The notes below the pieces were generated by a model, which worked only from the letters and a program-made list of their open reading frames with translations, did not search any database and had not been told where the DNA came from. Of a DNA stretch of 64,000 nt, positions 23,456 through 36,805 are shown piece after piece. Source of the stretch: Tubulanus polymorphus (taxonomy: Eukaryota > Nemertea > Palaeonemertea > Tubulaniformes > Tubulanidae); NCBI RefSeq assembly GCF_964204645.1, contig NC_134025.1, positions 1,307,001 through 1,371,000 of the forward strand, given 5' to 3'. Positions within the stretch are counted from its first letter, which is position 1. Each line of letters begins with the position of its first letter. A program made the translations under genes and the position numbers.

Positions 23456-24880
23456 GTGTTTGTAACACTTAACATTCATCACCACCAAATGATTTAGCAG
23501 TAATTCACCCTCAGTGTTTTGTAACACTTAACTTTCATCACCACCAAATGACTTAGCAGTAATTCACCCTCAGTGTTTTGTAACACTTAACTTGCATCAC
23601 CACCAATTGATTTAGCAGTCATTCACCCTCAGTGTTTTGCAACAATTAACATTCATCACCGCCAATTGATTTAGCAGTAATTCACCCTCAGTGTTTTGTA
23701 ACACTTAACTTTCATCACCACCAATTGATTTAGCAGTCATTCACCCTCAGTGTTTTGTAACACTTAACTTTCATCACCACCAAATGACTTAGCAGTATTT
23801 CACCCTCAGTGTTTTGTAACACTTAACTTGCATCACCACCAATTGATTTAGCAGTCATTCACCCTCAGTGTTTTGTAACAATTAACATTCATCACCGCCA
23901 ATTGATTTAGCAGTCATTCACCCTCAGTGTTTTGTAACACTTAGCTTTCATCACCACCAAATGATTTAGCAGTTATTCACCCAGTGTTTTGTAACACTTA
24001 ACATTCATCACCACCAAATGACTTAGCAGTAATTCACCCTCAGTGTTTTGTTACACTTAACTTTCATCACCACCAAATGATTTAGCAGTAATTCACCCTC
24101 AGTGTTTTGAAACACTTACCTTTCATCACCACCAAATGATTTAGCAGTAATTCACCCTCAGTGTTTTGTAACACTTAACATTCATCACGGCCAATTGATT
24201 TAGCAGTAATTCATCCAGTGTTTTGTAACACTTAGCTTTCATCACCACCAAATGATTTAGCAGTAATTCACCCTCAGTGTTTTGTAACACTCAACTTTCA
24301 TCACCACCAAATGATTTAGCAGTAATTCACCCTCAGTGTTTTGTAACACTTAACATTCATCATCGCCAATTGATTTAGCAGTAATTCATCCAGTGTTTTG
24401 TAACACTTAGCTTTCATCACCACCAAATGACTTAGCAGTAATTCACCCTCAGTGTTTTGTAACACTCAACTTTCATCACCACCAAATGATTTAGCAGTAA
24501 TTCACCCTCAGTGTTTGTAACACTTAGCTTTCATCACCACCAAATGATTTAGCAGTAATTCACCCAGTGTTTTGTAACACTAAACATTCATCACCACCAA
24601 ATGACTTAGCAGTAATTCACCCTCAGTGTTTTGTAACACTTAACTTTCATCACCACCAAATGATTTAGCAGTAATTCACCCTCAGTGTTTTGTAACACTT
24701 AACTTTCATCACCACCAAATGACTTAGCAGTAATTCACCCTCAGTGTTTTGTAACACTCAACTTTCATCACCACCAAATGATTTAGCAGTAATTCACCCT
24801 CAGTGTTTTGTAACACTTAACATTCATCACCGCCAATTGATTTAGCAGTAATTCACCCACAGTGATTTGTAACACTTAGC
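23456..24880 (+). repeat. 59-bp minisatellite, block 1 (about 24 copies)
   Basis: The unit is CAGTGTTTTGTAACACTTAA, then TTTCATCACCACCAAATGAT, then TTAGCAGTAATTCACCCT, 59 bp in all. Some copies lack 3 bp before CAGTG (56 bp). Each unit starts with a hairpin AGTGTTTTGTAACACT. Confidence 0.93.
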
Positions 24881-24884
24881 TTTC

Positions 24885-27085
24885 ATCACCAGTGTTGTAC
24901 CACACTGACAATTCAGTTTGTTAGTCACGTTTCTACATGACAGTTGAAGAAGGAAGGAGGAGACTCCTGCACTCAATATCACCCCAAAACAGAGTGTATT
25001 AATTAACACCCAGCAGTAAGCAGCAGTATTAAAGGAGACCATCAGTGTTGTACCACATCAGTTTGTCACGTTTCTACATGACAGTTGAAGCAGGAAGGAG
25101 GAAACTCCTGCACTCAATATCACCCCAAAACAGAGCAGCAAGCAGCAAGCAGCAGTATTTAAGGAGGATGATTCATGATGTTATAATGTTTAATGTAATA
25201 ATTTTAATTGTAATAATGTTTAATGTAATAATTCAAGATGTTAAGGGAAGGAGGTAAGAATTAACACCCAGCAGCAAGCAGCAGTATTAAAGGAGGTCAT
25301 CAGTGTTGTAACACACTGACAATTCAGTTTGTTTGTCACGTTTCTACATGACAGCTGAAGCAGGAGGGAGGAGACTCCTGCACTCAATATCACCCCGAAA
25401 CAGAGCCAGCAGCAAGCAGCTATATTTAAGGAGGAAGATTCATGATGTTATAATGTTTAATGTAATAATTTTTATTGTAATAATGTCTAATGTAATAATT
25501 CAAGAAGTTCAGGGAAGGAGGTAAGAATTAACACCCAGCAGCAACGAGCAGCAGTATTAAAGGAGGTCATCAGTGTTGTAACACACTGACAATTCAGTTT
25601 GTTTGTCACGTTTCTACATGACAGTTGAAGAAGGAAGGAGGAGACTCCTGCACTCAATATCACCCCAAAACAGAGCAGCAAGCAGCAAGCAGCAGTATTT
25701 AAGGAGGATGATTCATGATGTTATAATGTTTAATGCAATAATTTTAATTGTAATAATGTTTAATGTAATAATTCAAGATGCTAAGGGAAGGAGGTAAGAA
25801 TTAACACCCAGCAGCAACGAGCAGCATTATTAAAGGAGGTCATCAGTTTTGTAACACACTGACAATTCAGTTTGTTTGTCATGTTTCTACATGACAGTTG
25901 AAGAAGGAAGGAGGAGACTCCTGCACTCAATATCACCCCAAAACAGAGTGTATCAATTAACACCCAGCAGCAAGCAGCAGTATTAAAGGAGGTCATCAGT
26001 GTTGTAACACACTGATAATTCAGTTTGTTAGTCACGTTTCTACATGACAGTTGAAGGAAGGAGGAGACTCCTGCATTCAATATCACCCCAAAACAGAGTG
26101 TATCAATTAACACCCAGCAGCAAGCAGCAGTATTAGAGGAGGCCATCAGTGTTGTAACACACTGACAATTCAGTTTGTTTGTCACGTTTCTACATGACAG
26201 CTGAAGCAGGAGGGAGGAGACTCCTGCACTCAATATCACCCCGAAACAGAGCCAGCAGCAAGCAGCTATATTTAAGGAGGAAGATTCATGATGTTATAAT
26301 GTTTAATGTAATAATTTTTATTGTAATAATGTCTAATGTAATAATTCAAGAAGTTCAGGGAAGGAGGTAAGAATTAACACCCAGCAGCAACGAGCAGCAT
26401 TATTAAAGGAGGTCATCAGTTTTGTAACACACTGACAATTCAGTTTGTTTGTCATGTTTCTACATGACAGTTGAAGAAGGAAGGAGGAGACTCATGCACT
26501 CAATATCACCCCAAAACAGAGTGTATTAATTAACACCCAGCAGCAAGCAGCAGTATTAAAGGAGACCATCAGTGTTGTACCACATCAGTTTGTCACGTTT
26601 CCACATGACAGTTGAAGAAGGAAGGAGGAGACTCCTGCACTCAATATCACCCCAAAACAGAGCAGCAAGCAGCAAGCAGCAGTATTTAAGGAGGATGATT
26701 CATGATGTTAAAATGTTTAATGTAATAATTTTAATTGTAATAATGTTTAATGTAATAATTCAAGATGCTAAGGGAAGGAGGTAAGAATTAACACCCAGTG
26801 GCAAGCAGCAGTATTAAAGGAGGTCATCAGTGCTGTAACACACTGACAATTCAGTTTGTTTGTCACGTTTCTACATGACAGTTGAAGAAGGAAGGAGGAG
26901 ACTCCTGCACTCAATATCACCCCAAAACAGAGTGTATTAATTAACACCCAGCAGCAAGCAGCAGTATTAAAGGAGGTCATCAGTGTTGTAATACACTGAC
27001 AATTCAGTTTGTTTGTCACGTTTCTACTTGACAGTTGGAGAAGGAAGGATGAGACTCCTGAACTCAATATCATCCCAAAACAGAG
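24885..27085 (+). repeat. 153-bp satellite, block 2, with about 270-bp compound units
   Basis: Same family as 22095-23455. Several units (near 25137, 25407, 25673, 26247, 26660) carry the TTTAATGTAATAAT-rich insertion, making about 270-bp compound repeats interspersed with plain 153-bp units. Confidence 0.88.
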
Positions 27086-27855
27086 TGTATCAGTGTTTGT
27101 AACACTTAGCTTTCATCACCACCAAATGATTTAGCAGTAATTCACCCTCAGTGTTTTGTAACACTTAACTTTCATCACCACCAAATGATTTAGCAGAAAT
27201 TCACCCTCAGTGTTTTGTAACACTTAGCTTTCATCACCACCAAATGATTTAGCAGTTATTCACCCAGTGTTTTGTAACACTTAACTTTCATCACCACCAA
27301 TTGATTTAGCAGTAATTCATCCAGTGTTTTGTAACACTTAGCTTTCATCACCACCAAATGATTTAGCAGTAATTCACCCTCAGTGTTTTGTAACACTTAA
27401 CTTTCATCACCACCAAATGATTTAGCAGTAATTCACCCTCAGTGTTTTGTAACACTTAACTTTCATCACCGCCAATTGATTTAGCAGTAATTCATCCAGT
27501 GTTTTGTAACACTTAACTTTCATCACCACCAAATGATTTAGCAGTAATTCACCCTCAGTGTTTTGTAACACTTAACTTTCATCACCACCAAATGATTTAG
27601 CAGTAATTCACCCTCAGTGTTTGGTAACACTTAACTTTCATCACCGCCAATTGATTTAGCAGTAATTCACCCTCAGTGTTTTGTAACACTTAACTTTCAT
27701 CACCACCAATTGATTTAGCAGTAATTCACCCTCAGTGTTTTGTAACACTTAACTTTCATCACCACCAAATGATTTAGCAGTAATTCACCCTCCGTGTTTG
27801 GTAACACTTATCTTTCATCACCACCAAATGATTGCGTAGTAATTAACCCAATTTC
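27085..27855 (+). repeat. 59-bp minisatellite, block 2 (about 13 copies)
   Basis: Same 59-bp unit as 23456-24880, again directly following a 153-bp block. The order 153/59/153/59 is therefore repeated. Confidence 0.92.
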
Positions 27856-28175
27856 AGTGTTTTTGAACACTAAACGAGGAATTTCAATCAATCCTATTCA
27901 GGAAACCACAGCAAAAGAACTACATCAACTCATTAAATATCACCCCTAAACAGAGTGCAATGATTAAACATGGAGAAGGAACTTGCGAGTTTTTTAGATG
28001 TTCATAATGTGTAATCTAATAACGTAATAATGTAATAATGTTTAATGTAATAATTCAAGAAGGTAAGGGACAGAAATACAACTCTCATTATCACCCCTAA
28101 GACAGAGGGTAATAATCATCACGCAGTCAGCAATAAACAGTATTTGAATAAAGCAGCAATAAATGTTGTAAGTCA
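27856..28175 (+). repeat. Direct duplication, right copy (about 300 bp)
   Basis: Counterpart of 19813-20130. It is followed by GTAAGTCACTGAAAATTCAG, the start phrase of the 97-bp unit, as on the left side. Confidence 0.8.
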
Positions 28176-29265
28176 CTGAAAATTCAGTAAATGTCATTTC
28201 TTTTTGACATTTGAAGAAGGCAAGAGGAGATATTGATTTAGCAATAATTTACCCACTTACGATGTTTTTAACACTTAATTTTCATCACTATCAACTCATT
28301 CAACAGTAATTTACCAACTTTCAGTGTTTTAAACACTTCCCTTTTATCATAGTTTGAAATGCGCCGCAACCAATGAGCAATTTCAAACTTTTCTATTGAG
28401 GAAACCACAGCAAAAAACTAAAGGTATTCAAACAATGAGTGTCTATTTAATTGTTGATGAGAGAGGAGAGAGAGGAGGTATGTACACCTAACACAACGTT
28501 TTAAACTCAATATCACAACCAAAACAGAGTTGAATGATAGCAAGCATCAGCAACATGTAGTTTTCAAAGAAGGAGGTAATCAGTATTGTAAGTCACATCT
28601 ATTTGACAATTTAAGAAGGCAAGGGAAGGAGAAGAGACTCCAAAACTCAATATCACCCCTTAAACAGAGTGGAATGAGCAACATGCAGTAGCAAACAACA
28701 GTATTTGCCAAAGTAGCAAACAACAGTATTTGCCGTTTTTAAAGGAGAAGAAAGGAGTATCTTCTTTAGTTGATACTCGTTTGATGTCATAGCAAGGCCA
28801 TTACCGGGAGTTATAGAGAACAAAAGCAGAAGCCATGCCACCACAAGATTTTAATTGTCTATGATTTTGATATTGTATATAAAAATGACATGACTTATCA
28901 CCTCGTAGCAGAGGAAGGAGGTAGAACAAACCACAAGATCAGTACATCTATCAATGTTTCATTACATGTATCATTGTTTCAAGACACCCACTTTCAGTGT
29001 TTTGTAGCGCTTAACTTTTATCACCACCAATTGATTTAGCAGTAATTTACACACTTTCATTGTATCTGAACACTCATTTCGCTACTATCAATTGATTCAG
29101 CAGTCAACTGTGTCTTACTTATTTCGTGATGAGAGAGGAGAGAGAGGAGTCTTGCAGGAAATGTAGCGATACACCTATCTAAGACGTCTTTTGCTGGAGG
29201 AGACAAAACTGTATTTCAATCGAAACCCCAAGATGTCTGGCAAAGGCTTCAAACATTTTGATAAC
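28176..29265 (+). repeat. Degenerate relatives of the 97/153-bp and 59-bp units
   Basis: Single diverged copies: ATTTGAAGAAGGCAAGAGG at 28210, TTTAACACTTAATTTTCATC near 28267, CAGTGTTTTGTAGCGCTTAA at 28997. They look like ancestral or decayed copies flanking the homogenised blocks. No gene was seen here. Confidence 0.6.
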
Positions 29266-29269
29266 TGTT

Positions 29270-30130
29270 CGCATAGAGCCAATGATAAAACCAGCATTTA
29301 TCATCATCAAACCAAAGCTGCAAACTGCAAACCAGTGAGAGGAAGTATGCACAATCAATGAGATGATTGTTCATAGCTGCAACCAATGAAGTACCAACCA
29401 GTGAGGGGAAGTATGCACAATCAATGAGATGATTGTTCATAGCTGCAACCAATGGAGTGAACTGCAACCAGTGAGGGGAAAGTAAGCACAATCAATGAGA
29501 TGATTGTTCATAGCTGCAACCAATGAAGTACCAACCAGTGAGGGGAAGTATGCACAATCAATGAGATGATTGTTCATAGCTGCAACCAATGGAGTGAACT
29601 GCAACCAGTGAGGGGAAAGCAAGCACAATCAATGAGATGATTGTTCATAGCTGCAACCAATGAAGTAACAACCAGTGAGGGGAAGTTTGCACAATGGATG
29701 AGATGATTGTTCATAGCTACAACCAATGAAGTTACAACCAGTAAGGGGAAAGTATGCACAATTAATGAGATGATTGTTCATAGCTGCAACCAATGGAGTG
29801 AACTGCAACCAGTGAGGAGAAAGTATGCACAATCAGTGAGATGATTGTTCACAGCTGAAACCAATCAAGTGAACAGCGACCAGTGAGGGGAAATTATATT
29901 ACAAACCAGTGTACAATCAATGGGATGATTGTTCATAGCTGCAATCAATGAAGTGAAATGCAACCAGTGAGGGGGAAGTATGCACAGTCAATGAGATGAT
30001 TGTTCATAGCTGCAACCAATGGAGTACCAAGCAGTGAGGGGAAGTATATGCACAGTCAATGAGATGATTGTTCATAGCTGCAACCAATGAAGTGAAATGC
30101 AACCAGTGAGGGGAAAGTACACTCAATCAC
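29270..30130 (+). repeat. 66-70 bp minisatellite (about 12 copies)
   Basis: The unit is CAACCAGTGAGGGGAAGTAT, then GCACAATCAATGAGATGATT, then GTTCATAGCTGCAACCAATG. GTGAGGGGAA recurs at 29401, 29471, 29538 and 29608, so 67- and 70-bp units alternate at the start of the array. Confidence 0.9.
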
Positions 30131-30484
30131 AAACAAGTGATGGTTAAATACACTTGTGAGCTAACAGATCAGAGATCACAGGAAGCATCGTCGCTGCAAT
30201 CCTTGTTTCTTAACATATGATATAAAATGCTCTTCAGCCTGTGACAAAATTTCTTTGATGTAAAACGCTTATTACTATATGCTTAATCTAGAATCTTCTT
30301 TCAAATATTAATTCAAAAGGAGGAGGGACTTATCTAATGTAATGGTACGAATCAATGCTACGAATGTATGTGAAAAGTGAAAAGTAATAGTTTGAAACCA
30401 AGATTGAATGCATTCATTCTGTTGTATTGAATAAAGTGAGATCTGATGAAAATTACGTATAGGCCTATTAAAATTGGCTCTAAA

Positions 30485-30712
30485 AAAGTATATAAAACAA
30501 ACTACTATCTACAAATTTACAATATTTACAAGAGAGTTAAAAAGAGGAATAAAAACTACTATTTACAAATTTACAATATTTACAAGAGAAATAAAAACTA
30601 ATATTTACAAATTTACAATATTTACAAGAGAAATGAAAACTACTATTTACAAATTTACAATATTTACAAGAGAAATAAAAACTACTATTTACAAATTTAC
30701 AATATTTACAAG
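30485..30712 (+). repeat. 42-bp minisatellite (about 5 copies)
   Basis: ACTACTATTTACAAATTTAC, then AATATTTACAAGAGAAATAA, repeated with a 42-bp period. The open frame across it is a consequence of the period. Confidence 0.85.
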
Positions 30713-31045
30713 ATAGAGAGAAAGAGAGAGAAAGAGAGAGATAGGAGAGTGAGGAGAGAGAGAGGAGGGAGAGAGGAGGAAGGATGAAGGAGAGGGGTGA
30801 GAGGAAGAAAGGAGAGAGAGGAGAGAGTTAGTGGGTTAGAGAAAGAGGAAGAGAAAGTTAGTGGGTTAGAGAAAGAGGGAGAGAGTTAGTGGGTTAGAGA
30901 AAGAGGAAGAGAGTTAGTGGGTTAGAGAAAGAGAGGGAAAGGATAGAGAGAGTGAAAGGATAGAGACAGAGAGGGAAAGGATAGAGACAGAGAGGGAAAG
31001 GATAGAGACAGGGAGGGAAAGAATAGAGAAAGGTAGAAAAAGAAG
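30712..31045 (+). repeat. Purine-rich (GA) tract
   Basis: More than 300 bp of almost uninterrupted A/G on the + strand with sub-repeats such as GTTAGTGGGTTAGAGAAAGA and GGGAAAGGATAGAGACAGA. Confidence 0.85.
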
Positions 31046-32100
31046 GGGTGATAAAAACGATAAAACATATGGATAAAAACAATAAAACATATGGGTAAAA
31101 ACAATAAAAAAATGGTTAAAAAGAGGCAGTTTAACGTCGTACCACAGGACAAATAGATAAAAATCACTGATAAAATGTATGGATAAAACGTATTGTTTAA
31201 AAGAGGCAGTTTAAAGTCGTACCACAGGACAACTTAAAAATAAAGGAACACTAGCAATACTACTTACATGTTAGGTTTTTCAGACAATTCTATATGATTA
31301 TATACCTGTAGGCCTAATTATTTCAACCTCTGCACTACCAAATATCAATTCGACAATAAGTCATCCTTAAAAACGTTTGCATGAAATATAACCAACAAAA
31401 CAGAACGTAGCATTGAATTAATATTATTATTATCAGAAGCTGTAAATCTGAAATCAACCATCAGCCATAAATAAGGAGGCAGGACTAATGCAATGAAATA
31501 ATATCAATGCTCCAAACTTATAGGTTAAAATGTCGTTAAAACAATAGATCAGTATCAATATCAGTATCAAACTAAGATTGAATGCATTCATTCTGTTGTT
31601 TTGAATATTAAAATTATTCAATGGAATTAAAAATATTAATTATCAATTAAATCTATATCAAAATAGTTTGATTTGATGTATAGGTATTATGAAGTTTAGA
31701 AAATTAAAAAGTTTTAAGATAATATTTGAAATGTTTAAATAATCATTAAAATCTTAAGTTAAAAAGATATCTAAAAATATTTAAAGTAGAAATCAAAATC
31801 AATAAAAAAATCAAAAAAGAAATATAATATATATAAATAAAAAGCTATTTATATATTTACAATTTGTACAAGTACTGATAAAATGTGTCGATCAATTTGA
31901 TGAAATCCTTTGTCAATCATAATCGGAACCCAAGTGATTTCGGAATGGAATAACTGGGCCAGGCCAATCACTCACTCGATAATCATCAATTACTGGTACT
32001 ACACAACCACAGAAAGAGTGGTTTTTACCGCGCGGTATATTAGGCCAGGTGCACCTCACAATAATAATGCCGCCTATTATATTGGGCTTTTGTGTGTTGA
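31046..32100. other. Gene-free AT-rich stretch
   Basis: Nothing coding is supported. It contains a short duplication of AGAGGCAGTTTAACGTCGTA (31122 and 31203) and A-rich sequence at 31600-31870. Confidence 0.45.
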
Positions 32101-32106
32101 TATGTA

Positions 32107-32455
32107 CATCCTCAATCACCAGGGTTTTATTGCCGCCCACCGGCACTCACGCTTACATAAACCCTGGTCACAAACCCTACATTGGTCTCTTACATTGTCC
32201 AAGATATCTCGGGTCGACAGGTTGCTGCTAAGTGGCCACCAGTCTTTTTATCTAGTCAATCAGATGTGTAGCGAATCTGCCGGCGAAACATAACGCATCT
32301 GATTGACTAGGACTAGTGGCTGCTCAGTGGTAACCTGTCGACCCAAGCAATCTTGAGCAACGTAAAGAGACCAATGAAGAGTTGGCAGCCGGGGTTTATG
32401 TTGGCATGAGCTTCGGCAGACGACAATTAAAACCTGGCAAGTGAGGATGATATTG
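32107..32455. repeat. Diverged long palindrome (about 350 bp)
   Basis: Arms 32107-32266 and 32296-32455 are reverse complements with indels and scattered substitutions, around a 29-bp loop. Inner ends are TAGTCAATCAGATG at 32253-32266 and CATCTGATTGACTA at 32296-32309. Other paired blocks are GGGTCGACAGGTT with AACCTGTCGACCC and TTACATAAACCCTGG with CCGGGGTTTATGTTG. A GAGGTGCAC phrase lies farther out on both sides, so the symmetry may once have been longer. Confidence 0.85.
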
Positions 32456-33424
32456 ATATATATAGAATGAAAAAGCTGCATGTAAATATGAAATGTGTAC
32501 GAGAACCTTGAAAGCAGTGAAAAAAAGAGAAAAACTAGAGGTGCACGGACACCTTGCCCACTCGGTGAAATTGCTTGACAATCTGACCATTTCAATATTT
32601 AATGCCCCTGGTAAACATAACAAAAACCAATGCTAAAAATTTGCAATTGATTGCATTAAAATGCATAGGCACCAAAACTAATGAGAAATATTGTCTATAA
32701 TTCAAATCCCCTGATGAAGATGAAGAACAGAAAATGGTGTAAGCCTGATTCCATGTAAGTGGTGTCCTATAACAACCCAATAATTTTAATCATGATGGGC
32801 CCTGGGGGCATACGTATCCATATTTAACATCAATTGTTGAAGACATCTTCAAAACTTCCCTTGAAAACACTTCAAAACTGTAAAAGTGCTCATTTTGGCC
32901 AATGAAAATGACCACCAGTCAGCTATCTTGATTCTCTGTCAGTTTTTGGGCTGCAGATGAATCTAGGGTAGATATGTGCATAAACCAAATCTCAAGACAA
33001 TCCATTGAAAAGTTTTCAAAACAGAAAAATGACGGATGAAAAGTGAACACACTTAGGTCCCAAGTGTTGGAAAAGAATTAGAATCTAGAAAAATCCAAAA
33101 ATGAAAAGCCTAAACACTGAAAAAAGAAAAGTTCCCTAACAGTAAACCTAAGAAATAGTAAAATATATTGATTTAAAATTCTATTGTTTAACTCAATAAC
33201 AATCTTATTTTAGTATAAAAACCCTAGATCCTTAATTAAGATAACGTTAAAAAGATTATGGTTCAATGACCTGAGAGTAATTCTATTATTAATTAATCTA
33301 ATTAACTGCAAGTTCATCGAACAATAAAAATTAAATCATCTATTCTATAACTTCTGATGTAATTATCAATAACAAGAAAACAAGGGAGTAATCAAAACTG
33401 CTGTTAACACTAAAATATGTTCAA

Positions 33425-34030
33425 TGAACTGAGAGTAATTTCATCAATGATGAATTTACCCTCAGTTCATTCATTGTTTTAATGATGATCCTGAGAGTAA
33501 TTTCATCAATGATGAATTTACCCTCAGTTCATTCATTGTTTTAATGATGATCCTGAGAGTAAATTCATCAATGATGAATTTACCCTCAGTTCAGTCATTC
33601 TTTAATGATGACCCTGAAAGTAATTTCATCAATGATGAATTTACCCTCAGTTCATTCATTGTTTTAACAATGATCCTGAGAGTAATTTCAACAATGATGA
33701 ATTTACCCTCAGTTCATTCATTGTTTTAATGATGATCCTGAGAGTAAATTCATCAATGATGAATTTACCCTCAGTTCAGTCATTCTTTAATGATGATCCT
33801 GAGAGTAATTTCAACAATGATGAATTTACCCTCAGTTCATTCATTCTTTAATGATGATCCTGAAAGTAATTTCATCAATGATGAATTTACCCTCAGTTCA
33901 TTCATTGTTTTAACAATGATCCTGAGAGTAATTTCAACAATGATGAATTTACCCTCAGTTCATTCATTGTTTTAATGATGATCCTGAGAGTAATTTCATC
34001 AACGATGAATTTACCCTCAGTTCATCACAT
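33425..34030 (+). repeat. 61-62 bp minisatellite (about 10 copies)
   Basis: The unit is CCTGAGAGTAATTTCATCAA, then TGATGAATTTACCCTCAGTT, then CATTCATTGTTTTAATGATG. The array includes variants with CAACAATGATGA. Confidence 0.9.
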
Positions 34031-35275
34031 TCTAAGATGTTACTATTTTATTCAGTGAAAATCTCTGAACTGCATAAAATAAAAGATCTTAAATGGGATT
34101 ATTGATTATTGATATACCCGAGTGTAACTTATCATAAGATAAATTGACCCTCAGTTTATCAGAGGTTTATACGTACTTTAAGTTAACAGCAATAGTTACA
34201 ACTTAATCAACTTGACCTAAACGAACTTAAACTTAAACTAAAATGGACTTAAATCAACTAATCTAAACTAAGGCTAACTTGAAACACACTAGTGATTAAT
34301 CATAAACGTCATGCTCACAATTTTACAAATCCCAGTTTAACAGTTGTGCAATTGTATGTATTTAAATTCTTGTATCCAAATCAAACTGTGGAACTGAGTA
34401 CGGTATTGAACGGAACGAAATAAATAAGACAAAAAAATCCGAGTGTATTTTCTATATGATGTTTTCAGCAAAATATTTTGTTATGATGACATCAAATTTG
34501 CGTGGATTTATATCATTTCCAAAAATACCGTAGATTATCATTACGTTCAAAACAAGTTTTGAAAAAGCTGAGTTGACGTCCAATAAAAATAATAACATGA
34601 CCGCTAGCCTTTAGGCTAGAGGAAAATCTAATTCAAAGATAGTATTGGACTTTACTACTATTTGTATATTGTGCAGGAAAATAAAGTTTGTTGTTACTGT
34701 TTGTACTACAAGTGGTTGTTTTATTATGTCTATCTGATGTCATTGAACTAATAATCTGACACGCCACCTAGTAGTAATTCTCTGAATCTACGCTTCAATA
34801 ATCTACGTCAATTTCATACGTCGAAACGCTGAAAATATCATATGAAAAATACCCTTGGACTGTTTGTTTTATTTATCACGTTCCATGATAGTGAAACACC
34901 GACTGAAAATGAGTGGATTTTCTGTCATTGGTAGAAAATTGAAGAAAAGAAAACTATAAGAAAAAAGGCAAAGAAAGTATGAGAAAAAGTTCTCAATCAC
35001 ATTTCACATATTTACTAAGCCTATATCAACCACGAGTAAAAGCTCTTTATGCGTGCACTATATACAACATGGGCCTTTTATAGAACCACTATTTATATCT
35101 GTGTTGTGGACCACGTAATTGTGTCAAAGAGTATTCGGTGATAAAACCTGGACCTTCAGTTATTCCATTGATGAAATCACTGGGGTTCGAATATACACAG
35201 TGATAGTCAAATATAAAATATTTCATCAAATTGATCTTTTAGTAAGTATTAAAATACAAATAAAATATCGTTCTA
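34031..35275. other. Gene-free stretch
   Basis: No exon-like ORF on either strand. A perfect 9-bp inverted repeat CTAGCCTTTAGGCTAG lies near 34604, followed by GAAAATAAAGTTTGTTGTTA near 34677, which could be a transposon 3' tail. Confidence 0.35.
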
Positions 35276-35279
35276 AATG

Positions 35280-35515
35280 AATATTAACAATAGTTTTTAA
35301 AATATATTCAAATGAAATAGTTTTTAAAATATAAACAAATTAAATAGTTTTTAAAATATATACAAATGAAATAGTTTTTAAAATATACACAAATTAAATA
35401 GTTTTTAAAATATATACAAATGAAATAGTTCTTAAAATATACACAAATCAAATAGTTTTCAAAATATACACAAATTGAACAGTTTTTAAAATATATACAA
35501 ATAAAATAAGATTAA
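35280..35515 (+). repeat. About 30-bp AT-rich minisatellite (about 8 copies)
   Basis: AAATAGTTTTTAAAATATAT plus ACAAATG-type units with small variations. Confidence 0.8.
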
Positions 35516-36639
35516 ATTAAGATAAAAGTTTTTTGATATCACAGGTATTCTAAAATTCAGATATAAAATAGTTACTTTAATATATTAAAATTCAGATAAA
35601 TAGTTTTCGAAAAAAAAATTCATTAAAATTGAAATAAAATCGTTTCTAGAATAGTCTTAAGATACGTGTAAAATTGTTTTTAGAATTTTTTCACAATTAC
35701 TGGTTTAGAAGTATCAATGAATTTTTTTCAGACATGAATACTTCAAAATTCATACAGATGAAATAGTTTTAGATGGATCACCTCGATCGATCATAATATC
35801 GAACCAAACCCGAAAAGATCTGTAATCAATCAGCAAAAGAATCAAATAATACTGATAATAATTCATATAAGATATGATTCTGGGCAATAGTAAAAATGAA
35901 ACCAGGAAAATAATTAATCATATTCCGCAGATATTCAAAAACCGCAAATAATTTTGAGAACTGGTATGAAATTTTCGACAAGAAATAGGATAGGAAAAGT
36001 TAAAATTTTTGGAAAGTTAAGATTAGGAAAATTTGTATTAAATTGGAATTTCAGCACTGAAGGACTCAAAATTTGGGAATTTTGTTCATTCGCATCAAGT
36101 GAAAAAACTGGTACCACAAAAATACAACAAACTGTTCGACATGAGCAGTATGACTGGATCTCAGTCAGTAGAAATCTATTAATGATGCTGGTTTTAGTTT
36201 GGATTTTGTGACCTCTTCACAACAATAATTACAAAGTGGCTGAGAAACTACAAGTAGCCTCTTTTCATGCAATAAATTAGTAGAATATATCACATACTTT
36301 GATACAACTTATGCCGTTTTTGGGGACCAAGGAAGCACCTGAGAACCTGATCTGATTAACTGCTATATGAATAATCGACCTCTTGGAAACAACTTCATCG
36401 TAGATTTCTTAAATCTATTGATAATTCACTCTCAACAGCCTTAATCTGAGTGTGTTTTATGCATTGCTCGCCTACATGGAAACAATTCCACGCTCTATCA
36501 ACCATATTTCAATCGCTAAACACAATTCCTGCAATCTAGATCCCAATCGAGGGACCAGAAGTTACTTTATCAAAGCGATGTCTATTACTGAGTTGCTCGA
36601 TTGTTATGTACTTAACAATTTTCCTTTTAGACCATCTCC

Positions 36640-36805
36640 TCTATCATATCTCCTTAAACTCCTCTCTCTCTCCATAAACTCCTCCACTATCATATCTCCA
36701 TAAACTCCTCTATCATATCTCCATAAACTCTCATATTCCCTGAACCTCCTCTCTCATACCTCCCTGGACCTCCTCTCTCATACCTCCCTGAACCTGCTCT
36801 CTCAT
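36640..36805 (+). repeat. Pyrimidine-rich short repeats (CTCCTCTCTCATA type)
   Basis: Repeated ATCATATCTCCATAAACTCC and CATACCTCCCTGAACCTCC phrases of about 20-27 bp. Confidence 0.65.

Noticed and set aside
23456-24880. Regular 59-bp repeats that could suggest a CRISPR array
   Set aside because: There are no unique spacers: the whole 59-bp unit repeats head-to-tail, and the genome is clearly eukaryotic.
30474-30716. 80-codon ORF of TTIYKFTIFTREIK repeats
   Set aside because: Translation of a 42-bp AT-rich minisatellite, with no independent support.
31910-32623. Several overlapping ORFs on both strands around 32 kb
   Set aside because: They lie on the arms of the palindrome and mirror one another; no family motif or splice structure supports coding.
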